Numbered from the stretch's first letter, positions 26,078 to 36,336 are shown. The stretch: 64,000 nt of DNA from Providencia hangzhouensis (GCF_029193595.2 NZ_CP135052.1:3844001-3908000), one strand, 5' to 3'. The notes: generated by a model from the letters alone, not told the origin. Made by a program: numbers and translations.

Positions 26078-26718
26078 TGTTGTTTCCTCCGAGAAGCCTT
26101 CTTTATTTTTTCTTTACCTTCGATATTCCAAGCTAATGTGTCCGAGTACATGTCCCTTGAAATATCTGGGTAATCATTTACGCCAATGGTGTCTGCGCGG
26201 TGATCTGAACGCATGAACGCAGCCTTTGGCTTCAAACTCACTATAGAACCGAAAAATAAAAACAAAATATAAATCCACAAAACGATAATATTTAGTTTTT
26301 TAATCTAAAAATTAGAGTGGTTAATTAAGCTATTTACATATTCATACTGAAAAAATTAAAAATTCACGTATCTGTGTTGCAGATAAAAATGGGCTAAATA
26401 AAGATTTAGCGTTAGCTAGGTAGATTGTTAATAAAATATTATTGAGCTGATAAAGGGGGGTAATTTGTGAAATGATAACTGTGGGTCTGCTCACTTGGTT
26501 ATAAGCTTTGCCTACATCAGATATCCGCGAGTTAGGTTCTAACCAAGAGATAGTCTACCTGTCATGATGTCAATTTATAGCTAAATTGAGGATATTGCAG
26601 CTTGTGAATACCACATCAGGGAATACGACAAAATAGGAAATAAAGGGAAGTGGGATCGTCAGTTAACGATGAAGTGAACGGCTTCACCGCTAAGCTTATT
26701 TATTTAATGAGAACTGAA
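26078..26718. other. Promoter region of the cut operon
   Basis: About 640 bp without a supportable gene; the open stretch at 26062-26280 has no family match and overlaps the shell-gene start. It must contain the cut promoter and the 3' end of the regulator transcript. An inverted repeat CTTGGTTA / TAACCAAG (26494-26501 and 26540-26547, 38 bp apart) is the only notable symmetry and may be a regulator site. No clear -35/-10 pair could be fixed. Confidence 0.45.
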
Positions 26719-27249
26719 TTAATCAAATTTGCTGCCAGGCTTTAACGTGCAGATATAAAGTGGAGAGTTAATTGAACTGAGTAATAAAGCTTTGTCATTG
26801 AGCTTTTGGGCATTAAGAAATAGCCCGTCATGGCTATCTGACATTTCTCGCATAAAGTAATCAAATATCACATCTGGTGATTCATCAATAGAAGAAGCAC
26901 TCGCTTCCCATTGACTGATATTATAATGACGCTCTGTGGGAGAAACTCGTTTTGTTGTATAACTAAATTTCACATAGCGCTGTAAGTACAACCAGCCCGC
27001 TTTAGAATCGGTATATCCTTCAACAACGATGGCTCCTTTGCCATTGGCACCAAAATTGAAATGAATATTGCCATTAACGTTTTCATCCTGCATATTTTCA
27101 AAACGCATAATGCCTTTTGTCGAGCACATTAATAAACCATCTTGTTTATTGGAAAGTAAGACCGATTGAGTGTAAATCACAACAATAATAAATAGCAAAA
27201 AGCTCAGTAAGCATAATACTTTTCCTGATATCTTCATGATGGTTTCCAA
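26719..27249 (-). CDS. Small membrane-anchored periplasmic protein, possible FidL-like partner of the CadC-like regulator
   Basis: 176 residues. One membrane segment near the N-terminus (VLCLLSFLLFIIVVIYTQSV) is followed by a periplasmic domain with two cysteines (LLMCSTKG, LYICTLKPG) that could form a disulfide. It overlaps the upstream regulator gene by 16 bp, a layout like toxR/toxS or regulator/FidL pairs, where the small protein stabilises or signals to the regulator. The FidL-like call comes from size, topology, CS..G motif and context, not from a search. Function unproven. Confidence 0.6.
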   Translation of the reverse strand: METIMKISGKVLCLLSFLLFIIVVIYTQSVLLSNKQDGLLMCSTKGIMRFENMQDENVNGNIHFNFGANGKGAIVVEGYTDSKAGWLYLQRYVKFSYTTKRVSPTERHYNISQWEASASSIDESPDVIFDYFMREMSDSHDGLFLNAQKLNDKALLLSSINSPLYICTLKPGSKFD

Positions 27250-28076
27250 GAATAGTAAAAGTAATTATCGCAATAGCTAAATGGGTTATCTTCATTTACT
27301 GCACAATGCGCAAGAAATACTCGACCCAATCCATTAGTCTGCAATTTATCTCCATAGAAAAAAACAAACCGTTCTTTCTCGGCACAGGCTAAATTTAAGT
27401 TATTTCTAACCTTATCAAAATTTTGTACATAGTTTAGTGCGACAGAGTTATTGATCATTTTTTCATTCGATAGCACATCACAATTAGTGTGCTCAAGTAC
27501 TGTCATCTTAATCGGTACTGACGGCTGGTTTGATAAATAAGCCATGACCGCGAGTAAAACGGAACACAATAAAAAGACACCGCTAGCGAGATACCAACAG
27601 ATTTCTTTTTTTTCTGGCGTCAATGTTGATTCTATTTTTTTGAGGTCTACAGGCTCAGAGATAGGTTTGGGAATTGGAGATAAAACAACCTTAGCCTCTT
27701 CTATTTCACTTAAGCTAGGGATTAACTCAGAGGAAGGAATTTTAATATCATCAATTAATTCAAGTGAAACATCTGAATTAAACTCTAATCGCCCCCTCGC
27801 CACCGTCACAATAATATTTTCAATACCATATGGACGAAATGCTTTTCTTAATATACTTAGATATTGGTTTAAATTACTGTTCGATGAAACTAATCCATTA
27901 TCATCCCATACCGCTTTTAACACCTCATCTCGGGAAACAACACCTCTGTGTTGAATAAAATAAAACAACAACGCATTAGCCGTTATCGACAGTTGTGCAT
28001 CCACCTCATCTTCTTTTAAAGATAAAGTGCCATCAACTGCATCATATAGAATGAAAGCATTGATTTTATATTTCAC
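27234..28076 (-). CDS. Membrane-bound winged-helix regulator (CadC/ToxR-like)
   Basis: 280 residues: an N-terminal OmpR/PhoB-type winged helix (about 1-105; LSITANALLFYFIQHRGVVS, VSSNSNLNQYLSILRKAF), a linker, one transmembrane helix (about 160-180, WYLASGVFLLCSVLLAVMAY) and a periplasmic domain of about 100 residues with three or four cysteines (TNCDVLS, NLACAEK, AHCAVNE, SYCDNYF). This is a one-component sensor that binds DNA from the membrane. The gene overlaps the partner gene at 26719 and lies directly upstream of the cut operon on the same strand, making it the best local candidate for controlling choline utilisation; that link is inference. Confidence 0.85.
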   Translation of the reverse strand: MKYKINAFILYDAVDGTLSLKEDEVDAQLSITANALLFYFIQHRGVVSRDEVLKAVWDDNGLVSSNSNLNQYLSILRKAFRPYGIENIIVTVARGRLEFNSDVSLELIDDIKIPSSELIPSLSEIEEAKVVLSPIPKPISEPVDLKKIESTLTPEKKEICWYLASGVFLLCSVLLAVMAYLSNQPSVPIKMTVLEHTNCDVLSNEKMINNSVALNYVQNFDKVRNNLNLACAEKERFVFFYGDKLQTNGLGRVFLAHCAVNEDNPFSYCDNYFYYSWKPS

Positions 28077-28155
28077 TGTCGCCTCATGTGCTTATTTTAT
28101 GAATAAAATTGCACTATCATTACCACTATTATTTTTACTTACGTGCTATTTTTAC

Positions 28156-28728
28156 TTATGGAATTTGTTCAAATGATATTGTCGTTAGCCGACTAACAAT
28201 CGCATCACGTTCTTGCTGTGATAACGTTTCTCCCTCAGTCAATGACGAAAGCCACAACCCATCAGCCGCATAACGCACTAACGCGCCTAAATAACTGTTA
28301 TCGAACTCATCCCCCTTTTCCAAATGGTTGGTTACCCAATCTCGCCAGCACTGACGTAACACTGGCTCAGTTGGCATAGCCAAAGACAATAACGCGAGCT
28401 GAAAACTTTCATCAGATTCTTTTAACTCACCAATATAGTGCAAATAAGCACGAGAAAAACGCCCATAGGGATTTGGGTCATTATCCATAATGGTATGTAT
28501 TCTCTCATCCATAATCCCCAGCAATTGCACAAACAGTGCATGAATAAGCTCTTGCTTCGTTGGGAAGTGGTGCATTAACCCGCCTTTGCTAACACCCGCT
28601 TCCCTTGCCACTGCATTAAGTGAGAGTGAAGAGATCCCTTCTCTGCCAGCAATAATACGAGCAGCTTTCAGTAACTCCACTTGAAGCTTAATAGGATCTT
28701 TTTTTCTATGCTGAGCAGATTTATTCAT
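28156..28728 (-). CDS. TetR-family repressor
   Basis: 190 residues from ATG 28728. N-terminal TetR helix-turn-helix (LLKAARIIAGREGISSLSLN, VAREAGVSKGGLMHHFPTKQ), then an all-helical ligand domain (LALLSLAMPTEPVLRQCWRD). A longer frame begins at 28797, but the palindrome at 28739-28756, a typical TetR operator, would lie inside it, so the shorter start is preferred. The divergent FMN reductase at 29032 is a possible target. Ligand unknown. Confidence 0.85.
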   Translation of the reverse strand: MNKSAQHRKKDPIKLQVELLKAARIIAGREGISSLSLNAVAREAGVSKGGLMHHFPTKQELIHALFVQLLGIMDERIHTIMDNDPNPYGRFSRAYLHYIGELKESDESFQLALLSLAMPTEPVLRQCWRDWVTNHLEKGDEFDNSYLGALVRYAADGLWLSSLTEGETLSQQERDAIVSRLTTISFEQIP

Positions 28729-28738
28729 GCGATGAATG

Positions 28739-28756
28739 ATACCGACCAGTCGGTAT
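28739..28756. promoter_or_regulatory. Probable TetR-family operator
   Basis: ATACCGACCAGTCGGTAT: perfect 8-bp arms around a 2-bp centre, 10 bp upstream of the preferred start of the tetR-like gene. The ACCGAC..GTCGGT core is a common TetR-family operator type. Autoregulation is the likely function. Confidence 0.7.
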
Positions 28757-29031
28757 GTTTCATTTTGACTAAAATCAAGTAACCCTGATTTGTTCATGGG
28801 TAAATCTAAATAGTGGAAGAGGACTCACAATATCGAATTATGATAAGTTGTAACCCCATAATTAATTTAAAAATATCAAATATTTTTGATATTTAGTTAT
28901 CTATTTTAATTTCACTTAGTTTTGCACATCCTCAGATTATGATGTTTAATAGTGAGAGTGGAACAATTCTCTATTCAATAAATAACGGTTTGCAGTATTC
29001 CTAATTAACTCCCCGTGAAAGAGGTTTTATC

Positions 29032-29589
29032 ATGTCAAATCAATACAATATTGGTGTCATTGTGGGTAGTTTGCGCGCTGATTCATATAATTTAGTTGTC
29101 GCTAAAGCCATGACTAAATTATTCCCCACAAATTTCACGTTTAAATTTATCAATATTGGTGAACTCCCTCTCTATAACCAAGATGCAGACCAAAATGTGT
29201 CTCCTGTTGTGGCTAATTTCAAATCTCAAATTAAAGCCTGTGATGGCATTATTTTCGCCACTCCAGAATATAACCGTTCAATGCCTGGCGTATTGAAAAA
29301 TGCGATTGACCAAGGCTCTCGCCCATGGGGAGATAATTCATGGGATGGCATCCCTGCTGGAGTACTAGGGGTATCTATTGGCAATATTAGTACGGCTATT
29401 GCACAACAACATTTGCGTAATAGCTTGGCATTTTTGAATATGCCGACAATGAACCAACCAGAGTGCTATTTGAAGTGGTATGAAGGAATGGTTGATGAAC
29501 AAGGTAATATTTCACCCAAAAGTAAAGATTTCCTACAACCGTGGGCAGATACCTTTGTGAAGTTTGTTGGTCATAATGCCAAACGTTAG
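29032..29589 (+). CDS. NADPH-dependent FMN reductase (ChrR/YieF-like)
   Basis: 185-residue flavodoxin-like reductase. The FMN phosphate loop GSLRADSYN lies at residues 12-20, followed by PEYNRSMPGVLKNAIDQGSR, the second family signature. Members reduce quinones, chromate or azo compounds using NAD(P)H and bound FMN, and limit redox cycling. Divergent from the TetR regulator 300 bp away, with an AGAGG ribosome site. A detoxification gene under TetR control is plausible. Confidence 0.9.
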   Translation: MSNQYNIGVIVGSLRADSYNLVVAKAMTKLFPTNFTFKFINIGELPLYNQDADQNVSPVVANFKSQIKACDGIIFATPEYNRSMPGVLKNAIDQGSRPWGDNSWDGIPAGVLGVSIGNISTAIAQQHLRNSLAFLNMPTMNQPECYLKWYEGMVDEQGNISPKSKDFLQPWADTFVKFVGHNAKR

Positions 29590-29600
29590 CCATTAAAAAA

Positions 29601-29620
29601 GGCATCACAATCGTGATGCC
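29601..29620 (-). terminator. Terminator hairpin, copy 1 (serves potD on the - strand)
   Basis: GGCATCACAATCGTGATGCC, a near-perfect palindrome. Read on the - strand it is followed by TTTTTT, so it can end the pot transcript. On the + strand there is no U-tract. Identical to copy 2 at 29763. Confidence 0.75.
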
Positions 29621-29762
29621 TGAGGTTGTTGACAAAGCGGGATAAAAGCGTGGTTTTCCCACTTTGTGTTATCAGCCGAAAATCAATAAATTGATTTTCC
29701 TAATTTATTTTCAAAACCTATTCGACTTGCCGCCAAACATAATATGTTTGTCAGCAGTCTGA
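29621..29762. repeat. 142-bp hairpin-rich element with imperfect terminal inverted repeats (copy A)
   Basis: Lies exactly between two identical 20-bp terminator hairpins. Its ends, TGAGGTTGTTGACAAAG and GTTTGTCAGCAGTCTGA, are inverted repeats (12 of 17 matching). Inside are a stem formed by GACAAAGCGGGA and TCCCACTTTGTG and a perfect palindrome GAAAATCAAT-AA-ATTGATTTTC, plus CAAACATA-A-TATGTTTG. The first 76 bp recur at 36438 with about 85% identity. It looks like a small non-coding repeat family (REP- or MITE-like). No coding capacity. Confidence 0.7.
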
Positions 29763-29782
29763 GGCATCACAATCGTGATGCC
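29763..29782 (+). terminator. Terminator hairpin, copy 2 (serves the FMN reductase on the + strand)
   Basis: Same 20 bp as copy 1. On the + strand it is followed by TTTTTATT, giving a proper Rho-independent terminator for the gene ending at 29589. Confidence 0.75.
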
Positions 29783-29828
29783 TTTTTATTATCTTCAAAC
29801 CCTATTTAGCTTGCGACTAAAACAATAA

Positions 29829-30878
29829 TTAACGTCCTGCTTTTAGCTTTTGGAAATACTCTTCATAAATAATATTAGTATTCCCCACATCACTTTGCCA
29901 TTCGCCTTTTTGCAGAACTTCTTCACTTGGGTAAAGTGATGGGTCATTAGCAATTTCAGCAGGTAATAATTTTTTAGCTTCTAAATTTGGTGTTGGGTAA
30001 CCAATAGATTCAGCCACTTGAGCCGCAATTTCTGGACGCAATAAGAAATTAATTAACTTATGGGCCCCTTCCACATTTTTGGCGTTAGCAGGAATAGCTA
30101 AGCTATCCATCCAGAAAATCCCACCTTCTTTTGGCCACACCACTTCAATCGGTAAGCCAGCTTGCCGCGCGACGAATGCAGAACCATTCCACAACATTCC
30201 CACATCAACCTCACCTTCAATAAATGGTGTTGCTGGGTTGTCAGAGTTGAAGGCTAAAATATTTGGGCGTAATTTTTGCAACTCTTTATACGCCTCTTCA
30301 ATTTGTTTCGGATCAGTCGTATTACCTGAATAACCTAATTTAGTGAGCGCAACTTGGAAAACTTCCCGTGCATCATCCATCATCAGCAAGCTATTTTTAT
30401 ACTCAGGTTTCCAAAAATCCGCCCACGAGGTGACAGACTGTGGGTCAACAGCTTCACCATTAATACCTATCCCTGTCGCACCCCAAATATAAGGCACTGA
30501 ATAATCATTATTCGGGTCAAATTCTTTATGGATTAAGTTTGGGTCAAGGTTTTTAAAATTGGTTAATTTGCTTTGATCAATCTTTTGTAGCATTCCTTCT
30601 TTACTCATTTTGGCAATAAAATAAGTAGAAGGCACCACCAAGTCATAAGCCCCTTCTTTATAGGTCTTTAACTTGGTATACATGCTTTCGTTTGATTCAT
30701 AGGTGGAGTAAATCACCTTGATGCCCGTTTCTTTGGTAAATTGCTCTAATAAACCGGGGGGAACATATTCTGTCCAGTTATAGAAATACAGTACGTCTTT
30801 GTTATCGTCAGCGGCAGTTGCCGTGCCAATACTTGCAGCCATTAACCCTGCTGCCAGTAGATAGGACCATTTTTTCAT
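29829..30878 (-). CDS. potD: Spermidine/putrescine-binding periplasmic protein PotD
   Basis: 349 residues, nearly co-linear with E. coli PotD: signal peptide MKKWSYLLAAGLMAASIGTA, then YFYNWTEYVPPGLLEQFTKE, YDLVVPSTYFIAKMSKEGML, PYIWGATGIGING and WPKEGGIFWMDSLAIPANAK. Captures polyamines, preferably spermidine, for the PotABC transporter. Last gene of the pot operon, 159 bp after potC. The acidic and aromatic residues that line the polyamine site in E. coli (W-T-E-Y and WMDS segments) are kept. Confidence 0.97.
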   Translation of the reverse strand: MKKWSYLLAAGLMAASIGTATAADDNKDVLYFYNWTEYVPPGLLEQFTKETGIKVIYSTYESNESMYTKLKTYKEGAYDLVVPSTYFIAKMSKEGMLQKIDQSKLTNFKNLDPNLIHKEFDPNNDYSVPYIWGATGIGINGEAVDPQSVTSWADFWKPEYKNSLLMMDDAREVFQVALTKLGYSGNTTDPKQIEEAYKELQKLRPNILAFNSDNPATPFIEGEVDVGMLWNGSAFVARQAGLPIEVVWPKEGGIFWMDSLAIPANAKNVEGAHKLINFLLRPEIAAQVAESIGYPTPNLEAKKLLPAEIANDPSLYPSEEVLQKGEWQSDVGNTNIIYEEYFQKLKAGR

Positions 30879-31037
30879 TACTGAGTTTCCCTCAACAAAG
30901 TGTTTTTATCCCTTAATGCATCAAGTAACCACTTGAATTATTTAGGGTATATATCTTATAGGCTAAATAAAGCCCACCCTCTCGCCGTATGGCATCAAAA
31001 AGGCGCTGTTATAGAAAAAACCAACACCATCACTCAT

Positions 31038-31826
31038 TTATGATTTCGCTTTTTTCGAGTATTTATCCCGCATCACCCATTGGCTTAAACAAACGAGCAG
31101 TAAAGACATAATCAACAATACTGTCGCCAATGCGTTTACTTCTGGGGAGACCCCGACTTTTACCATTGAATATATTTTCAATGGTAAAATCTCATAACTT
31201 GGCCCCGTAACAAATGACGAAACCACCACATCGTCCATCGACAATGTAAAACTCAGTAGCCACCCTGCCACAACCGCAGGGAGCGCTAATGGCAAAATGA
31301 TTTTCCTTAAGATGGTAAACTCACCCGCACCGAGGTCACGTGCAGCTTCTAGCATCTTCACATCAAAGTCCTTTAACCTTGCATACACCGTCACCACTAC
31401 AAAGGGTAGACAGAATGTAATATGGGAAAAAAGCAATGACCAAAAACCTAGCGAGACCCCAAGGATCATAAATAGAACCAATAACGAAATCGCCATGACG
31501 ATATCAGGTGACATCATGACCACAAATAACATGCCACCAACAAAAGGTTTTCCTCTAAAGCGATAGCGAAATAATGCAACGGCGGTTAATGTGCCAATGG
31601 CTGTTGCGAAAGTCGCTGACAAAACCGCCATGGTTAATGAATGCCCCGCAGCCTCTAATAAGCTATCGTTATTAGCTAGTAATTCATACCATTTGGTTGA
31701 AAACCCTTGCCACTGAATACCAAAACGCGACTCATTAAAGGAATTAACAATCAAAATGATGATTGGAATATAAAGATAAGCGTAGATGATGGCCATGAAG
31801 CCACCACGCAGAGTACGTCCGATCAT
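31038..31826 (-). CDS. potC: Spermidine/putrescine ABC permease PotC
   Basis: 262-residue inner-membrane permease with six predicted helices and the EAA coupling loop [20 protein letters not shown] that contacts the ATPase. Ends YSKKAKS. Its start overlaps the potB stop by 4 bp. Works as a heterodimer with PotB. Confidence 0.97.
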   Translation of the reverse strand: MIGRTLRGGFMAIIYAYLYIPIIILIVNSFNESRFGIQWQGFSTKWYELLANNDSLLEAAGHSLTMAVLSATFATAIGTLTAVALFRYRFRGKPFVGGMLFVVMMSPDIVMAISLLVLFMILGVSLGFWSLLFSHITFCLPFVVVTVYARLKDFDVKMLEAARDLGAGEFTILRKIILPLALPAVVAGWLLSFTLSMDDVVVSSFVTGPSYEILPLKIYSMVKVGVSPEVNALATVLLIMSLLLVCLSQWVMRDKYSKKAKS

Positions 31827-32686
31827 TCTTCATATGCCTTTTTATTCAGAAGCTTAGCTGCTCGGTAATACACATACAGCAATAACCCCATCATCACCGT
31901 GAGGAAAATGCTGGTTGCTGCCCCGAATGGCCAATCACGAATATTTAAGAACTGGCTCTTAATTACGTTACCGATCAGTAGATTTTTCGCACCACCCATT
32001 AAATCCGCGACATAGAACAGCCCCATTGCCGGTAATAAAACCAGCAAACAGCCTGCAATAATACCTGGCATCGTTAAAGGAATGATAATTTTCACAAACC
32101 GTTGAAATTTATTCGCACCGAGATCTCTTGCAGCTTCTATATATGACTTATCCAGCTTTTCAATACTTGAATACAGCGGCATCACCATAAACGGCAACAA
32201 TATATAAATGAGACCTAGTATGACGGCTTCAGGTGTATACATAATTTTCAACGGTTTATCGATAACACCAACCCACAGTAAAAAGTCATTTAAGTACCCT
32301 TTGGTACTGAGAAAAACTTTTAACCCATAGATACGAATCAATGAATTGGTCCAAAATGGCACAATTAACAGAAACAGCATCAAAGGTTGCACCCGTTTAG
32401 GTAGCTTTGCCAATATAAAGGCAAATGGATAGCCAATAACTAAACAGAAAAAGGTTGCGATCACCGCCATATTGAGCGAGTGCAGCATGACCTCTGCATA
32501 CATCGGGTCAGACAAGCGAACATAGTTATCCCACGTAAAAACTAAGTCAACTAAGTTGGTGTCGCTACGCGTCAAAAAGCTAGTGCCAATAATCATGATA
32601 TTAGGCAAGAAGACGAATAGCAGCAGCCAGGCGACCACCCCAGTGATAATAACGTTCTGCAAAATTTTATGTTTACGAATGATCAT
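31823..32686 (-). CDS. potB: Spermidine/putrescine ABC permease PotB
   Basis: 287-residue permease with six helices and the EAA loop [20 protein letters not shown]. Typical PotB segments include [20 protein letters not shown] and [18 protein letters not shown]. Overlaps potA by 14 bp and potC by 4 bp, indicating translational coupling. Confidence 0.97.
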   Translation of the reverse strand: MIIRKHKILQNVIITGVVAWLLLFVFLPNIMIIGTSFLTRSDTNLVDLVFTWDNYVRLSDPMYAEVMLHSLNMAVIATFFCLVIGYPFAFILAKLPKRVQPLMLFLLIVPFWTNSLIRIYGLKVFLSTKGYLNDFLLWVGVIDKPLKIMYTPEAVILGLIYILLPFMVMPLYSSIEKLDKSYIEAARDLGANKFQRFVKIIIPLTMPGIIAGCLLVLLPAMGLFYVADLMGGAKNLLIGNVIKSQFLNIRDWPFGAATSIFLTVMMGLLLYVYYRAAKLLNKKAYEE

Positions 32687-33782
32687 CCAGAACTACCTCC
32701 CAACTTTCAACCCAAGTCACAGCAACTTTTTGGTTAAGGGAGTGGTCGACATCGGGGTCATCTTCATTGAAGAATTCGCTAACCATGACAATTTTGCCAT
32801 CTTCCATTTCAACCACTGAGTCTAACGTCATGCCTTTATAGTTACGCTCACGAACGTAGCCAATCAGCCCCGGATGGTTATCTGCATCATTCACTTCTTC
32901 AACGCGCAAGTCTTCAGGACGTAATAACACACTGACGTGTTGCCCTTCTTTGACAGAGAGCTCAGTGAAAATATCACATTCATGCCCTTCAACATTGGCT
33001 CGAATACGCTTATCATCAATGCGACACAATACTTTCGCATCAAAAATATTAATTTCACCAATAAATTGAGCTACAAACAGATTTTTTGGTTCCTCATAGA
33101 TTTCGCGAGGAGTACCGTCTTGCTCAATTTTCCCTTCACGCATCACTATGATACGGTCAGACATGGCCAAGGCTTCTTCTTGGTCGTGGGTCACAAAAAT
33201 AAACGTGATCCCCAGTTTTCGTTGAAGCGCTTTTAGCTCATTTTGCATTTGTTTGCGCAGTTTATAATCAAGCGCAGACAATGATTCATCCAATAGTAGG
33301 ACTTTCGGGCGATTCACTACCGCACGGGCTATCGCCACGCGTTGTTGTTGACCGCCAGATAGTTGGTTGGGTCTACGCTCAGCAAAATCTTCTAGCTGCA
33401 CCATACGCAAGGCTTGGTCGACACGCTTTTGAATTTCAGCCGCAGGCGTTTTTTGCATGCGCAGGCCAAATGCCACGTTGTCGAAAACTGTCATATGAGG
33501 AAATAAAGCGTAGCTTTGAAAGACGGTATTTACAAAACGGTTTTCCGCTGGAATATCCGTAATATCTTGACCATCAAGAATAATTTGACCGCCATCGGCA
33601 TCTTCTAGCCCTGCAATAAGACGTAAAACAGTCGTTTTACCGCAACCAGAAGGCCCCAGAATGGTCAAAAACTCACCGTTCTGAATGGTTAAGTCAAGCT
33701 CAGAAATAATTTGTTTGCCATCAAAACCTTTACTTAAAGATTTTAATTCAATGAGTGGTGTCAGAGAGGTTGTCTCAGTCAT
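32673..33782 (-). CDS. potA: Spermidine/putrescine ABC ATPase PotA
   Basis: 369-residue ATPase that powers polyamine uptake. Walker [10 protein letters not shown], signature LSGGQQQR, Walker [13 protein letters not shown] and switch FVTHDQEEA are all intact; the C-terminal TOBE-type regulatory domain (about 250-369) carries [13 protein letters not shown]. First gene of the potABCD operon, whose order matches E. coli. The promoter should lie in the following intergenic region. Confidence 0.97.
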   Translation of the reverse strand: MTETTSLTPLIELKSLSKGFDGKQIISELDLTIQNGEFLTILGPSGCGKTTVLRLIAGLEDADGGQIILDGQDITDIPAENRFVNTVFQSYALFPHMTVFDNVAFGLRMQKTPAAEIQKRVDQALRMVQLEDFAERRPNQLSGGQQQRVAIARAVVNRPKVLLLDESLSALDYKLRKQMQNELKALQRKLGITFIFVTHDQEEALAMSDRIIVMREGKIEQDGTPREIYEEPKNLFVAQFIGEINIFDAKVLCRIDDKRIRANVEGHECDIFTELSVKEGQHVSVLLRPEDLRVEEVNDADNHPGLIGYVRERNYKGMTLDSVVEMEDGKIVMVSEFFNEDDPDVDHSLNQKVAVTWVESWEVVLDDHS

Positions 33783-34689
33783 TTATTATACACTCTATCC
33801 CTAGGAATAATGCAGATAGAACCGCCACCGTTAAAGACTGTATAAGCTTGTCGGAGGTTTACTCTGTCAACTTAAGTAACATAAGTAAATAATTTCCCCA
33901 GCAAAGCCCAAAACCAGTAGCGCCATTTAAACTTCATAAGGCATGCATGATAAACACTGTTTTTGCAAATTGAAAGCCATTTTCACAACTTCGTTTGCCT
34001 TTCATTATGAATTCTCAATAAATAAAACAGATTTTTGAGAAAAATAAGCGACATAGCGATATATAGAATCAGTCTGTCCATATCTATAGATTTACATGAT
34101 ACATTCGAAGATAAAACTTAAGTCAAATTCAATGAAATTCATAGAGTTAAAACAATTCACAATAAAAATAATAATAATTATGGAATTAATAGTTTTTATT
34201 ATTTTTAATTTTTTAATTCATATATTTAATGATATAAATTTTAAAACTTCATGCGAGATAAAAATACAATAAGCCTTTACCATAACTAACTCGTCGAGTT
34301 TTGATGGTAGTTATATCCAGTAGATATATATCGTGATTATATATAGAACAAAGGCAATAACTGGTAACATCTATAACAAATAATTAAAGTCGCAGTTAAT
34401 AATATTATTATGTGATTTAAATCTAATTTTCATTAATCCTTATTTTTTATCTCAATAAATTTAACCAATATCATATTATTCTTTGCATCTCTTTGAATAT
34501 AATAATCAAATTGATATAATTTCAATCTAAACTGTAACTTTTAGTGACTTATTTTGTGATTTTTGTTTCATTATTACACCTATAAATTTTACTTTGTATC
34601 TTTCGAGTTAAATCAATTAAAGAATAAACATAAGCCTTCGGGTGATTACCTTTGGAAATTCCACTGAAATTAATATGTGAGTGAGCAAA
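33783..34689. other. Divergent intergenic region between potA and the fumarase gene
   Basis: About 900 AT-rich bp without a credible gene; it must hold both promoters. A notable stem-loop lies at 34278-34309: outer arms TACCAT / ATGGTA and inner palindrome AACTCG-T-CGAGTT. It has no U-tract after it. The length suggests complex regulation of the fumarase or an unseen small RNA; neither can be shown. Confidence 0.45.
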
Positions 34690-36336
34690 ATGGCTAATAA
34701 AGAGTTTTTTTACCAAGAACCTTATCCATTATCTGAGGATAAAACTGAGTATTTCCAAGTCTCTGATAAATATGTTTCTGTAGAACAATTTGCTGGTAAG
34801 CAAATTTTAAAGATAGAACCTGAGGCATTAACTCTCCTTGCAGAACACGCAATTTATGAATCCCAGTTTTTTTTAAGAGCTGCGCACCAGAAACAAGTCG
34901 CCGCTATCTTACAAGACCCAGAAGCCAGCGAAAACGACAAATACGTGGCGTTACAATTACTTCGCAATGCTGAAATTTCTGCAAAAGGTATTTTGCCAAA
35001 CTGCCAAGATACAGGAACGGTTGCGGTTGTTGGGAAAAAAGGCCAACAAGTTTGGACAGACTGCAATGACGAAGAGTACCTCTCTCGAGGGATTTATAAC
35101 GTCTTCCAACACGAAAACCTGCGTTTTTCTCAAAATGCACCGCTAGATATGTTTAATGAAGTCAATACTGGCACAAACCTGCCAGCACAGTTTGACATTT
35201 TTGCGACCACAGGCGATGAATATCACTTCCTATTTGTTAACAAAGGCGGCGGTTCAGCAAATAAATCAGCACTTTACCAAGAAACAAAAGCAACATTAAC
35301 CCCAGCTAAGTTAAAAAATTTCTTAATTGAAAAAATGCGTAACTTAGGAACAACAGCTTGCCCGCCTTACCATATTGCCTTCGTTATCGGCGGTACTTCA
35401 GCGGAAACAACACTGAAAACAGCCAAACTCGCCTCCGCAAAATACTACGACAACCTGCCAACCACAGGTAATGAGTACGGCCGTGCTTTCCGTGATATTG
35501 AACTAGAAAATGAGTTATTAGAAGCTTCTCGTCATCTTGGTTTTGGCGCACAATTTGGTGGTAAATATTTTGCTCACGATGTACGAGTTATTCGTTTACC
35601 TCGTCATGGTGCCTCTTGCCCAATCGGTTTAGCCATTTCTTGCTCTGCCGACCGTAATATTAAAGCTAAAATTACCAAAAGCGGTTTATGGCTTGAAAAA
35701 ATGGAGCATAACCCAGCCCAATACATTCCTGAATCTATGCGTAACCAAGCTGAAGGAAAAGTGGTACATATCGACCTCAACCGCCCAATGAAAGATATTT
35801 TGGCTGAGCTGAGTAAACACCCGGTATCAACACGTGTTTCTCTCAGCGGGCCTCTGATTATTGCTCGAGATATTGCGCATACTAAGCTTAAAGAACGTTT
35901 AGATAACGGCGAAGAATTGCCTCAATATTTTAAAGACCACATGGTGTATTACGCAGGGCCAGCCAAAAAACCAGAAGATATGGTTTCCGGCTCTTTAGGT
36001 CCGACAACCGGTAACCGCATGGACCCTTATGTTGACCTGTTCCAATCCCACGGAGGTAGCATGCTAATGTTGGCGAAAGGCAACCGAACTCAAGCGGTAA
36101 CTGATGCATGTAAAAAACACGGAGGGTTTTATTTAGGTAGTATCGGTGGCTCAGCTGCGATTCTCGCTCAAGAATACGTGAAAAGTTTAAATTGCCTTGA
36201 GTATCCAGAATTAGGAATGGAAGCGATTTGGAAAATGGAAGTTGAGGGGCTGCCTGCATTCATTCTCGTTGATGACAAAGGCAATAACTTCTTTGAACAA
36301 GTCCAAAATGAGACTTGCAGTAAATGCGTTAAATAA
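34690..36336 (+). CDS. fumA: Class I fumarate hydratase (FumA/FumB type)
   Basis: Iron-sulfur enzyme interconverting fumarate and malate. From ATG 34690 it is 548 residues, the length of E. coli FumA, and aligns throughout (MANKEFFYQ against MSNKPFHYQ). An in-frame GTG at 34681 is the alternative start. Cluster-ligand cysteines are in [18 protein letters not shown] and HGASCPIG. Also [36 protein letters not shown] and the C-terminal CSKCVK. Sequence alone does not separate aerobic FumA from anaerobic FumB usage. Monocistronic, with a terminator at 36411. Confidence 0.95.
   Translation: MANKEFFYQEPYPLSEDKTEYFQVSDKYVSVEQFAGKQILKIEPEALTLLAEHAIYESQFFLRAAHQKQVAAILQDPEASENDKYVALQLLRNAEISAKGILPNCQDTGTVAVVGKKGQQVWTDCNDEEYLSRGIYNVFQHENLRFSQNAPLDMFNEVNTGTNLPAQFDIFATTGDEYHFLFVNKGGGSANKSALYQETKATLTPAKLKNFLIEKMRNLGTTACPPYHIAFVIGGTSAETTLKTAKLASAKYYDNLPTTGNEYGRAFRDIELENELLEASRHLGFGAQFGGKYFAHDVRVIRLPRHGASCPIGLAISCSADRNIKAKITKSGLWLEKMEHNPAQYIPESMRNQAEGKVVHIDLNRPMKDILAELSKHPVSTRVSLSGPLIIARDIAHTKLKERLDNGEELPQYFKDHMVYYAGPAKKPEDMVSGSLGPTTGNRMDPYVDLFQSHGGSMLMLAKGNRTQAVTDACKKHGGFYLGSIGGSAAILAQEYVKSLNCLEYPELGMEAIWKMEVEGLPAFILVDDKGNNFFEQVQNETCSKCVK

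Noticed and set aside
26062..26280. Open - strand frame overlapping the first shell gene
   Set aside because: No ribosome site or recognisable domain; shares bases with the shell-gene start and its GGAGG site.
34503..34522. Possible FNR box (TTGAT..TTCAA) upstream of the fumarase gene
   Set aside because: Spacing and the right half-site deviate from TTGAT-N4-ATCAA, and such words are common in AT-rich DNA; too weak to list.
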